Shown: positions 26,320 through 38,300 of the stretch, piece by piece
Position numbering within the stretch: the first letter of the stretch is position 1
Layout of the letters: each line of letters starts with the position of its first letter
NCBI GenBank assembly: GCA_001179505.1
Contig: CDMY01000144.1
Coordinates: 1 to 64,000, forward strand
Direction of reading: 5' to 3'
DNA length: 64,000 bases
From: Vitrella brassicaformis
Taxonomy: Eukaryota > Sar > Vitrellaceae
Translations under genes and position numbers: made by a program
Notes under the pieces: model-generated
Databases searched by the model: none
What the model saw: only the letters and a program-made list of their open reading frames with translations
What the model was told of the DNA's origin: nothing

Positions 26320-27716
26320 ATGTCCATCGTTCTTTCATCCGGCGTCTCTTTGCTGCCACTTTCAGCCACCAAGGGCACTGGCGCCATACTGAAAGCATCC
26401 GATGATACTTCGCTGACCTCGCTGTGTTCGGTGTTGAGGGACAATCGCAGTGAGCTGCTTGCACTGTGGCGGACGTGTGGCGCCATCTTGGTGCGGGGCT
26501 ATCAAGTCAAAACTGCCGAGGACTTCGAAAAGGCCGCATCGACTCTCTGTCATCTCCTGGACCGATACCCTGGTGAGGAGGAAGACATGGCTGAAGCAAC
26601 GATGGATTCATTCATGCTGTGTATGCCTTCTTCTTCCATCAGGCAATGCGCCTCGCAATAAAGTGACTCAGTACGTCTGGACCAGCACCGAACTGCCGCA
26701 CTATCTCCCCATTCCAGCACATGCAGAGCTCTCGTACGTTCCCAAGTGAGTGGGCGGACAGGGGCAGGGACATTTGCTCGGCCCTAGCGTGCACACATAT
26801 CGGTTGTGTTGGTGCCAGGGCCCGTCCCGCTGCTATCCTCTTTTTCTGTGAGCAGCCGAGCACATCGTTCGGCCAGACGCCCATCGTCCGGCTCACTGAC
26901 GTGTGGAAGAGCCTGCCCTTGTGGCTTCAGGACAAGTGAGCAGGACACACACCTGCACACGGAGGTGCACCGGCTGCATGGAAGCTTGTGTGCCCGTCTG
27001 GTGTGCTGTGGTGTGGTGTGGTGTGGTGTGTCAGGTTGGAGCGCAAGGGCGGCTTCATAAGCGTACGGAGGGCCGACGCCAAGGGCGTCAGGTCAGCACC
27101 CACACACACGCGCGTGCCACACCATGCGAGCGCACGGATGTATGTATTTTCTTCTGTTGTCAGAGTATTTGACTTCAGGAGCCGGGGCAAGCCAACCAAG
27201 ACGTGGCGGGCCATCTTCGAGACCGATGACCCAGCTGAGGTGGAGAAGCAGTGCCACCAGGACGGCGTGGCCGTCGAGTGGAAGAACGGCCAGAAGGGCG
27301 GCGATGCACTGCTCAAGACGCCCTTCTCCGCTACTCGCATGGTCGACGGCACGAAGGCATTCAGCGGGTGGTTCGCGAACTTCATCCCAGCCGGCGCCGT
27401 GATCGACTCCCTGTTCGTGGCCATGCACACGCGCCGGGCCAGGGACGTGCTCACGAGTGTGCTGCTGGCCGTCAAGTGCGTCATCCAGATGGTGGTCCAT
27501 GCCATGTGGCCGTCGCAGCGGCTGTCACACAGCACGTATGCCGACGGGAGTGAGATCCCGTTGTGGGACATTTTCTGTATTGTGCGGGCGCACTGGAAGC
27601 ACTATGTGGTGCTCAGCTGGGAGAAAGGCGACGTGCTGTTTGTGGACAATGACGTGTGTGGGCACGCGAGGCTGCCGTTCGACCCGCCCAGACGCATTCT
27701 CACTGCAATCGCATGA
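26320..27716 (+). CDS. TauD/TfdA-like Fe(II)/2-oxoglutarate dioxygenase
   Basis: Five exons: 26320-26572, 26643-26745, 26819-26935, 27035-27091 and 27164-27716, 1083 bases, 360 residues, TGA stop. The fold resembles the plant and protist TauD-like (clavaminate-synthase-like) proteins. The proximal iron ligands are His-x-Glu in PAHAELSY at the end of exon 2. It is followed by ILFFCEQPSTSFGQTPIV, the usual block after the ligand pair. The distal His and the 2-oxoglutarate Arg sit in CGHARLPFDPPRRI near the C-terminus. Family members hydroxylate or cleave small organic substrates such as taurine or amino acids; the substrate here cannot be told. A hydrophobic helix around residues 270-292 is unusual for the family and may be a loop insertion or membrane contact. 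No N-terminal signal is seen. Confidence 0.8.
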
Positions 27717-28275
27717 TAGACAGAGAGAGAGAGAGAGAGAGACCCGCACACACTGTGGGAGGGGATGGACCCATTGCATGTGCGTGTGTGGCGTGTGGCT
27801 GGTTTTTTCCATGTGGATGGATGCCATGTGGCGCTTTTGGGTGCGTGTGATCCTCACATGCATACAATACATTTATTTTTCCGACGGGCATGCAGTAAGT
27901 TGATCTTGTGAGCAAGCCTGCGAAGCGCGTTTGCTTCTTTTTTCTGCCCGTGTGTATCTGCCGACCTACGGCTGCGCCCATCGGTGTTTTGTCGCTGTCA
28001 ATGTGCATATATAATACATATGGCTCTGCCATGCATGTTGATAAGTAGCTGTCCTCATGTGTGTGTTCATAACTGCGAGACCGACAAGGCATTGAGGGAA
28101 AAACGTGTCATTTCCAAGTACATACGACGACGAGTCACGGTGCACCCACCATCCACACGCCAGTCGCCATAGACAGACATTCACCAGGCAGACATCCAGC
28201 CAACCGTTGCAGACGCAGGCAGGGAGTGCTCAGCGCATCCTTCCTGTGAATGTGTGGAGAGAGTGCTGAGGGGCT
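27717..28275. other. Tail-to-tail spacer
   Basis: These 559 bases lie between the dioxygenase stop and orphan-family copy A. A GAGAGA run directly follows the dioxygenase stop, and AT-richer sequence at 27860-28130 could hold polyadenylation signals. No gene or structured element is supported. Confidence 0.5.
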
Positions 28276-29207
28276 TCACTCGAGTCCCATGGCCATGCTC
28301 AGCTCCTGACAGAAGGCCCAGTGGACGTACTCCGCCCGCAGGTGGCCCTGCCGCAGCCGGCGCACCGCCCGGGCGCCGACGTGGGCGCGCCGCAGCGTGG
28401 GGGGGACCTCGGCCATCGGGAGGGCGGCGAACTGCTCGAAGGCCATGGTCCCCACCGGCGGCAGCATCCACACCAGCGGCGGGGGCAGGCTGGCCGCGGC
28501 GAAGGCCGGCGGGGGAAGTTGCACGTGAGGCCCAGCTGAGGGAAGGATAACACACACAGAGAGAGGAGGGGATGTGCGGCCGTCTGGCTGTGTGTCTGGG
28601 TGTGGGTGTGGGTGCGTACCAGGAGGCTGCAGGCCACGGAACTCCTTGGCGGCGCGGGACGCCTTCTCGGCCAGGGTGGCTTCCAACTTATCAAACTCTG
28701 AAGCACCAGCCAGCGGCACACACCGCACATGAGCATTGGAGGATGCGCGCATCAATCTCTCCCGCCCCGTGTGTGTCGACGGGCTGGCTGGGCGTGCTGT
28801 GCTTACCGGCGTGGAGCCGCCTGGTTTGCAGTTTGACGACGCGGCAGCGGAGGCCGATGTACTCACGCCACTCGCGGCTGCTGGCTTGGGCGTGGAGCTC
28901 GAGATGCTCCGCCTGCAGCGTCTGCACACACAGACACAGACAGAGAGGCATGCCAGCAGTGGATGCATTAATCGCCATGATAACTGGATGGCATGCAGCT
29001 GTGCAATGCGACCCACAGACATCCATCCGCACGGCACTGCACGGCACTGCGCGTCATGCATTCCTGGCTGTGTGTGTGTGGAGGGCTGGGCTGCCTCACC
29101 TCCAACGGAATGGTGTCCAACAACGCCTCCACCTCCTCGTCGCTTATCGTCGGGTTGGCCTCGACGGCGGCCATAAAACGGCGCAAATGGGGTGCACACA
29201 CGCTCAT
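28276..29207 (-). CDS. Orphan family protein, copy A
   Basis: Four exons: 29207-29100, 28921-28807, 28697-28620 and 28535-28276, 561 bases, 186 residues, TGA stop. I do not recognise the family, but copy B at 41601-42585 and decayed copy C at 48872-50509 share the same exon order and the same intron phases (0, 1, 1). The protein starts with a short helix (HLRRFMAAVEA), has a charged middle (SREWREYIGL, EFDKLEATLAEKASR) and ends in a conserved domain of about 85 residues: Pro/Ala-rich entry, LPPVGTMAFEQFAALPMAEV, then PPTLRRAHVGARAVRRLR and an acidic end EYVHWAFCQELSMAMGLE. There are no Cys clusters, signal peptide or membrane segment. Intron 1 resembles intron 1 of copy C, so whole genomic loci were copied. 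Confidence 0.75.
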
Positions 29208-29379
29208 TCGTCGGCAGCAGCGATGGCGATTAGATATCAAACAACCCTGCGGCTCCTTCTCCCTTCCTCCTTCGTTTGTAATGCGAGCTCGATGAAAAGC
29301 TCGCATCGATGATTCCGGCATTTGCCGCCCGCCGCGCGAGGGTTGTACTCAGCGCACAAGAAACGGCTCACTCACTCGT
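29208..29379. promoter_or_regulatory. Shared promoter region, family copy A / phosphatase giant
   Basis: These 172 bases separate two divergent starts. A short palindrome-like pair, GCGAGCTCGATGAAAAGCTCGC, lies near 29282-29303. Regulatory role is inferred from position only. Confidence 0.4.
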
Positions 29380-32300
29380 ATGAATTCATCTATGAATGGG
29401 CACACTGAAAATACTGAAGCTGGCCGCCGCAGTAAGGACGGCAAGGGAGATGAGCCAACACGGCCCAGTGGTGCCAGCCGAGTGGATACCAGCGGCAGCC
29501 TCTCACAAAGCTGCGAAGGGCAGGGGCGCCTGATTCCCGAAGAACTCTCACATGGTGAGAGATCTTCACACCGCCTGATGGATATACACACCTCAAAGCT
29601 CTCATTCACACGTGCATGCCGTTTTTCCAGTATCAGGTATGCGTGCAAAGGAGTCTGTCGTATCGTCTTCCCCTGCCGCCCGACTCTCTCCCCGCCGCTG
29701 CGAGAACGACCTCGATGCGACAGAGACCAACACCGTGGTGCAGCGGTCACCCACCGCGGCCACCGAGGAGGGGCAGAGTGACAAGGGAGAGCAAGGTGGT
29801 GCGGGCGACGGGTGCGGTGGAGGTGCGGGTGGTGAGGGAGAGGGGCCTGACGTAGATGTTGGTCCAGTCGATGGCAGTGGGAGTGTGCAGATTGTATCGG
29901 TAGGGGAGGGAGGGAGGCGGGAAGCGAGGAGTGTGTGTATGTGTGTGGTTGAGGCACCTGTGCTGTGTTGTGTGGTGTTGCGTTGTGTTGACGGTCAGGC
30001 CATGGAGAGGCAGGAGGAAACCGCACCGCAACCCACTGCCGGACCGAAACAGACGACAGACGAGCGGTAAGACGCTGACGGGCTGATCAGCTGCCGCGGG
30101 AGCACCTATTCTGTGGGGCTTTCTTATGTCGTGTTGTGTTGCAGTGGTTTTGTGCGGTTGACGGATTTGCAGCATGGCGTTGCAGCGGCCGGCGGAGATG
30201 CGGTAGTGGACCGGCAGCCCGCAGACGGCAGTGGTTGTGAGGACGCTGAGCCGACCGGGGTTGCTGCAGTCGAGGAGGAGACCCGGCCGCCGGCCGTGTC
30301 ATCGCTGTCACGACGCCGAAAACTCAATATCACCCTGACAACGGACATCGAGGACCTGCAGGAGGCCCGTCGCATCGACCAGGGTCAGAGAGCTCATTCC
30401 TCTGAGAGACCGTCCATAGGAAGGCTGGCAGTGATTGATTGAGTGGGTGTGGTGCCCTGTTTGTCGGTCAGAGGTGAATCCGTCCCGTAGCCCCGTGCAG
30501 CCATGGGATGAGACCGACCCCGTCGTCCCGAAGATCAAGAAACACCTCGCGAGGTAGGTAGCTGGGGAAGTGGGTGGATGGATGGATGGATCGATAGACA
30601 CACACTCGCATGGCTGTCTGCTCACAATGTGTGCAGCAGCGTGAGGCCGGTGTTGACTGCGCATGACAGCCCAGTGAACAGGCTGGGCACCCCCGGCAAC
30701 CCCTTCCCCGCCACTGTGCTCATTGGCAGCATCACAGCAGCGAGAAATCCAGAGGTCAGAGACCATAGACGCCATGAAAGACAGACGAATGATCGCACTG
30801 TCTGTCACGTGTTGTGTACGTTGGGCCTGCCTGTGTGCGTGTGCAGTTTGTGGTCAGTGCGAGTGTCAGCCTGATCCTCAACCTATGCGCTGATGCCCAG
30901 GACAGCACAACACAGAGCCTCTCAGACGATGACCTGCGAGCAGCACTGCGCGAGGCGGGCGGCACTCACATGACCATGGCCACGATGCCCAAGCGCATCA
31001 ACATCTACAGATTCAGGGTACGGTACGCATGGCATAACATGCACTGGAAAACAGACATGCATGAATGTGTGCCTCTTGCGTGTGTGGTCAGGATAAGGAG
31101 CTGTTCGGGCAGGGCGACAACCAGATGTCGCCAAGTGAGGTCGGCCGCATGTTCGACACCCAGTTCAAGGGGCTGCTGGAGGCGACCAATGACCCCCGCC
31201 AGACCATCCTCATTCACTGCGCCATGGGTGCGCATGCACTCACTCGCCCACCCCACCCACTGATCCACACATGGCCATGTGTGGACACGCGCGTATGATG
31301 ACTCCCTCACTCAGGCAAGTCGAGGACGGGCCTCTTCGCTACGTGTCTGCTGGCCTGGTACAAGAAGGACGAGTACATCCGGCGGCAGCACGACATGCGA
31401 TCGAGGGGCGAGGACGGGGTCAAGGAGGTCTTCGATATGGCTCTCGAGGAGGTGTGTGGATGGACACCCACTCGCCCACCCACCCACCCACTGGATGGAT
31501 GGATGGATGGTGTTGTCACACATGGCATGCAGGCGCAGACGTATCGGAATGTCGCCCCCAGGTTGGGTTTCTGTCGCATGGGCACCATCTTCTGCAGGAT
31601 GATGCGAGCCGGTTCACCACACCACACCACACCACACTGCACACACAGAGCCGGACTGGCAGACCAGATTGTGTGGGTGTGCTTGGTGAATGCAGGTAGT
31701 GATGAGGTACCGCTGATGGAGAAGGTCGTAGAGACACTGCTGAGGGAGGAGGACGGCACAGGTGCGACTGACACAAGAGGGACCTACCTGCGCACACTTG
31801 GCCTGTCTGGTCTCGTTTCGTTCCATCAGGTTGGGGCAGCCCTACCAGCAGCAGCAGCCTGTCTGCAGGCGGGCTTGGCCACCTACCGCACCCACTCGAA
31901 ACAACAGGTGCTGCATACCGACAGACAGACAGACAAGGTCTATGAGCCAGGAAAGACGCCCATGTCCTGTTGTTGTGCATTGTGGTATCCAGATGGCGAT
32001 GGCGAGGAGGATGACAGTCCAGGACCGTCGCCCTCGCCCCCTGTGAGTCTCCCTGGCGCGCCCAAACGCCCCACCGGCAAGTCCATGCTCCTCACTCTCG
32101 ACTTCGACGACGAACAGCACTAGCAGACAGGTGCGACAGACACACACACACACCACAACACAACACACACCAAGAGAGACGTCAACACTGTCGTATGTTC
32201 TTCCTATATCAGGTGGGTCTGCCGTGGCTGCCGGTGGGTCTACTTTCGTCGGTGGGAGCTTCCCCGGCGCGACCACAGGAGAGGAGGGCCATCAGTCATC

Positions 32301-35300
32301 AAGCCCCCGCTCACCTCTGCTGCTGCACGGCCATAGTAGCGGCCTCGTGACGCTCCCTCCTCCACTATTCTCGGCCAATGACGGCCCTGCGGATGGCCCC
32401 CAGCCTCCCTCGACACCGCCCCCGCCCCGCCCGACTGGCCCCAGCGGCAAGACGAAGAGCACTCTCCTTCAGGACATGGACGAGTACCCGGCGCCGGCGG
32501 ACGACCTAAGCGGCGTGGGAGCTGCTCGTGGCCAAGGGGAGGGGAAGGGCGAGCGTGGTCGAACGGGCAGCGGGGCGACGCTGTCGCCGGTGCGCCACTC
32601 GCCTGTGAAGGTCCACTTTTCGCCAGGCACTCTCACAGGTAGGTGCAATGAGGAGTGGACAGCAGAGATGGATGGACTTTGGTGTGTCTATGTCAATGTG
32701 TGTGTATGCAGTTGAGAGTATTCCCCCGCCTCCCCGCCAGCTCGACGGCCAAGGTGAGGAAGGCAGGAAGGGAAGTGCACATTGACATCCGTACCACTCG
32801 TTCTGTGTGTTGTGGAGTCCTTTGTCAGTCACAGAGGAGTTGTCCGGCCCACCCGTCCCCCTCCCCATCTCGCCTGCACACCTACCGTCCAAACACCGCC
32901 AAGAAACCCCCGAGCCCACTCACCCTCATCCCGCCGCCAATGACGATAGTGCGCCGCAGCCAGCGAGCGGGCGACGAGGCGACGATGGCGAAGGGGGCGG
33001 CGTCGTGGCACCGCTGATTAGTGTGCCAGTGGATGTGGCAGCGGCTTCCCTCAACCTGTCGAGTGGAACCGCTGGGCAGGACGGCGGCACGGCTGTCGAG
33101 TGCAAGGGGTCGTCGCAGAAGGAAGAGCCATCTGCGTCGGGCACGGTGGTGGGGGACAGTGCGGGTGCGGGTGATGCGAGTTGGGACAACAGCAAGGGGG
33201 ACAAGGAGGACAAGAGTAGCATGTCGCCACGGTGAGCGGGCTGGTTTTCAAAGAGCCATGCATGCCACGCTTTGTGTGAACGTCACGTGTGTGTCTCGTC
33301 AGGACGGGGTTGGGTTCCGATTCTCTAGGTGTTGCTGATGGTGCGGATTCCACGGCCTATGCTGACGTGAAGTTCGAAGTGTGTGATGTGGCGGCGCCTG
33401 AGGACACCAACCTGTCTCTGACAGTCAGCCACGCGGCCCTTGGCGGTATGAGGAGCACCGTCCCCCTGGCGTGGGACAACCAATTGGGGTGGACCCGTGT
33501 CTTCCTCATGTGCCCCAGCCCATCCCTGCTCGTCAAGTTCCGGTACTGCATGGTGAGCCATGGGACGGTGGTGCAGCGGGACAGGGCGGGGCAGCGGGAG
33601 GTGACCATCCATCCAGGGATGGTGATCACGGTGCGGTGCACCTGGGGCAGGGAGGGCATCATCGTCATTGACCGCACGGGTGGGTCGGGCAGGGAGGAGA
33701 GGTCCCTGCCTTGTCATTCTTGTCGTGTCTCGTTCGCCTTGTCTGTCAGGCGCCGGCACCAACACCAGCAGCAGTGGCAGCGAGCCTGGACGTCGCCCCC
33801 AGCCAGCCACAATGGACCACCACGACGGTACACGCCAAGACGCACAGAGCGACAGAGAGACAGACAGCGAAGCCCATTGGCCAGTGGATGTGTGTATGTC
33901 CTGCTGATGTGCATTGTGGTCTCCAGATGGTGGTGACTGTTACGACGAGGACAACTTCCCAGCGCCATCGCCCCCGCCCCCAGTGCCGCGCCCTGCCGTC
34001 CCCAGGGGCGGCAAGGGCAAGTCCATGCTCCTCGGTCCCGAAACTGACGACGATGAGGACCAGGAGGCAGGTGCGACAGACACACACGCACACCACAACA
34101 CACACCAAGAGAGACGTCAACACTGTCTTTCTTTTCTTTCTACATCAGGTCCTGCTGTGGCTGCGGATGGCCCCCAGCCTCCCACCACCCCGCCCCCGGC
34201 CCGCCCGACTGGGCCCAGCGGCAAGAAGAGGCCCGACCTCCTTCAGAAGATGAAGGCGTATGTCAGTGACGACTCGGTGGCGGCCGACCGAAGCGATGGG
34301 CGAGCGGCTGGTGGCCAGGGGGATGGCGAGGGGGAGGGTCGGCTCGGCGCAACGGGCAGCGGGGCGACTCTCTCCCCGGTGCGCCACTTGCCTGTACAGT
34401 TGCGGTTCTCGCCGGCCCGTCAGGGTGGTGCGTCTCTCTCAGGTGGGTGAGGTGGTGAATGGATGACATCAGGGGTGCAGATGGAACGGACAAGGCGCAT
34501 CTTCGTGCATGCAGGATTGCCCATCCCGCCTCTGCCCGGCTTCATCCAGCACGGCACCACACACATCGAGCCTGGTGAGAGAGACAGCCGGGCGGCCTGC
34601 CACAGACAGCTACATGTGTGCATGGATGTGTATGCGTGTCTCACAGGGGCGGACAAGTCCGTGGAGGACCATCCCGGGCTGCAGCGCGCGAGTCGGCCGA
34701 CTCCCTCCACGGACTCTCGCTGGGGACCGCCATCTCGCTTGGCCCCCATTCCCTTCAAATTATTGGCACTGTCGCCCGCTCGTCGCAGCCCCCGGCACAC
34801 ACCAAAGGGCTCCACGACGCGAGAGGCCTTCACTCGCGGACCGACGGCACTTGGGATGTTGCAGGGGGACAGCAGCGCATCCCAGGAGGCCTACCTGCCT
34901 TCTCCCGCCCCCTCGAGTCCTTGCGGTGACGGCGCGGGGAAGCAGTGGAGGAACCGTGGTCAAGAGGACCGGCAGGATGGCATCGACTCACCACCCATGG
35001 GTAGGTGGTGGGAGGGAAGCAAGGGAACGGTGTGTGTGTCGTCAATCCACCTTGTGTCTCTCTCTCTCTGTGTGTGTGTGATGTGTGTTGCGTCGATCAG
35101 GTTTGGGGAGCACTGCTGCAGGGCATCTCAGCAGTTCGCCGAGTGCTGCGGCAGCATCCACTGGCCACCCGCAAGCGTCGCACACCCGGTCGGCAATCGC
35201 CGCAGCCACCAGCAATGGCCAGGAGGACCTTGTGGCGCTGCTCCAGGTGGAACTCCTAAAGCTGACAGAGGAAACAGCAGAGAAGGTGGGAGGGATGGGA

Positions 35301-38300
35301 GGGGGGGAAGAAACACACCGCCGGCTGTATACTCACGTGCACCGATTGGTCACACGCCTCTGTTTGTTGCCTCTTTGATGCGACCAGGATGCACTCATCG
35401 CGGCGCTGCAGGCCCAGTTGGGCGAGATCACGGACAAGGCCGAACGGGTCAATCTTGCCTACACTCTGCAGGTGCCAAGCAAGGAAGGATGGATGGATGG
35501 ATGTGCTGCTGCCTACTACGTGGGTTGATAAATGGACGTTGATGGTGTGTCAGGTTCGGCGCAGCACGGCCTTGAGCCAGCGCGTGGAGCAGGGGAGGGA
35601 GTATGAGCGCATGGTCCATAGGCTCACGCAGCAGCTGCAGGAGAAGGACGATGACGTACCCACCCCACACGTCACGCACCGCACCGACACACACCCCGTC
35701 ACATGCATCCTCCCTATGCTATGCACCTCCATGCACTCAGATTGAGCGCCTGAAGACTCGTCTCGAGGAGACCGACCAGCATCTGACGCGTCAGGCACAG
35801 CGGGTGAGCGAGAGGACGTCCGTCCGTCAGTCAGTCAGCAGCCGGATGCATTCACCGACGCACGTGTGTGTGTGTGTGTGTGTGTATGGTTGGTCGGTCG
35901 GTGCAGGTGTGTGAGGAGGAGCGGCAGGAATCGACGCAGCTGCGAAAGCAGGTGGAAGTCATGGAAGCAAAGGTGCGCGAAAGCTGGCAGACAGACAGGG
36001 TCATTCAGGCACTGATTGATGTGTCGATGGCCCATGCACTCAGATGGCCCAGCTGGAGCACGACCTGAGAGAGAAGGTGAGTGACCTGTGGCGTGATGTG
36101 TGTGACACCAAGCCACATCCATCCATCCATCCATCTGTTCTGTCTCTGTGTGTGTTTGTCAGGTGGCAAAAGAGGCCGAGCTGTTGAAGAAAATGGAGCG
36201 TCTGAACAAGGACTAGCGTCAAACGGTGGGTGGGATGGATGGATGGATGGGCGGAGGTGTAGACGAAATGGTGAATGCATGGCACCAATCTACTTTCGCC
36301 TTGCATGCCTCTATCTGTGTGCAGCTTGAGCAGAACGAGCGAGAGGTCAGATCAGACACACGGAAGGAGCCCCGGCACAGCACCACTCGTCCATCCATCC
36401 ATCCCTCCCTGCCCTCCTCGTTTGTTCAGGCTGTATATTATCAGCAAGCGGTGCAGAATGATGTCAGTCAGTCACACACTGGGGGTGCAGGGCACACATG
36501 CATGTCGACTGGCCAAGCCAGGATGGATGGATGGATGGATGCTGTGTGGTCTGCCCTGTCCATCTATCTCATCGACTTCAGGCCCATATGGAGGTCCAAG
36601 CTGCAAAGAAGCGCCTGCAGGAGAAGGAACGGGAGGTAATATCCATCCACACACCCTCTCTCTCTCGCCCTTTGTTGCATCTGTTCACGTGTGTGTGTGT
36701 GTGTGTGTTTGTGTGTGCGTGTGATTGTCCATCTAGGTCGAGGAACTGAAGGAGGCCCTCCGCACCACCTCTTCCGGCGAGGTGGGTTGGGTGCGGCACA
36801 CACACACGCACCATCAGGGAAGGAGATTGGCGTTGGCTGAATGTGTTGGTTCCTTCGCTCAGGAGCTTCTGCGTCTCCGACATCAGCTGCGGTTTATGGA
36901 TCGGCTCATGTGAGAAGAGAGTGGGAAGGAAAGACACAGATGCAAAGACTCCTGTCCACCGCCTTGTGCTGCCTGCGTTATCCATTTTACTACAGGGCCG
37001 AGCAGAAGGCCAACCGTGAGGAGCTCGAAGAGTAGGCCAACACCAGCCAGTGCACCCATCCATCCACCCACTTGGTGCTATCTATATACTGTTCTTCGTC
37101 GTGTGGTGGGTGCAGCCTCCGCGAGTCACGGGAGGCCAATAGGGAGACCATCTCTGAATACATGGCCGCCAATGAGAGCATGCATCGCGACCTCACACAG
37201 GCAGTGGGCGACCGCCACCGCCTCGCCAGGTACACCAAACTCAACACACACAGGGGGCAGGCACACGAGGGAGGCAATCAGCAGGCAGGCCCTCACTGAC
37301 TCTGTGCGTGTGTGTGTTGAGCCGGCTGCACGAGCAGGTAACGTACGCACGCGATTTCCACACATGGCATGGCTTATCTCTGCCTGCCTGCCTGCCTCTT
37401 GTGTGGTGTGCGTCAGGAGGCCAAGATTCGCGAGAGGGACGCAGAGGTGGGGTCACACACACACATACCCACATAGTCCATCCATCTATCAATCCATCTC
37501 TGTCTCTTCTGCATCTTCAGGTGAACACACTGAGGGCCGAGCTGCGGCAGCTCCGCGGCGCTGGCGGGACCGACGACTCTGCTGCTCTGAGAGAGGAGCT
37601 GCACCGACTACAGGCCGAGTTGCAGGGCACCCAGCAACGGCTGCAGCAGAGCGAGGCACAGGTGGGCAAGACAGCACTCACACCGTGGGTCAGTCTGCCT
37701 GGGCGCCCTTTCACGTCCGCGCCTCTCTCTCTCTGTTCAGGTTGAGACCCTGCGATCTGACACCCAAGAGCTCCGTGGAGCGGCCGCCGACGCGTCGGCT
37801 GTTCAAGCCCAGCTGCAGCGACTGCACACCGAGCTGCAGGCCGCCAGGCAGCAGCTGAATGCGAGTGGCACAGAGGTGAGTGAGCCACACAGCACAGCAC
37901 AGCAACTTACACACACGAATGGTCCCCTGCCTGCACTGCCTGTCTCTGTTTCCATCTGTTTGTTCATGTGTGGTCTGTCTGTGCAGGTCACGAGACTGTC
38001 GAATGAGAATGGCCGCCTCCGAGAGGAGCTCAACCAGCACCACAGCCAGCCTGATGCGGCCGGGAGCCGAGTGCGTCAGCTGCAGAGCGAGCTGCAGGCC
38101 ACGCGACAGCAGCTGCAGCAGAGCGGTGATGAGGTGGGCCGTAGCCATCTCACACACATGGATCATGCGTCTGCATCCGTGTGAGTGTGCCTCTGTTTCC
38201 TTTCCGTCTGTGTATTTGTGTGTCGTCTGTGTAGGTCACTCGAGTGTCCAACGAGAACGCCCTTCTTCGGGAGCAGCAGAACCAGCAGCAGCAGGAGCAC

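Noticed and set aside
36214-36216. Reassignment of TAG to Gln in the nuclear code
   Set aside because: Conserved genes (DMC1, enolase, RPC1, TGT core) show no in-frame TAG, and TGT ends in TAG at the expected C-terminus. Two TAGs in one gene are not enough; kept only as a question to test.
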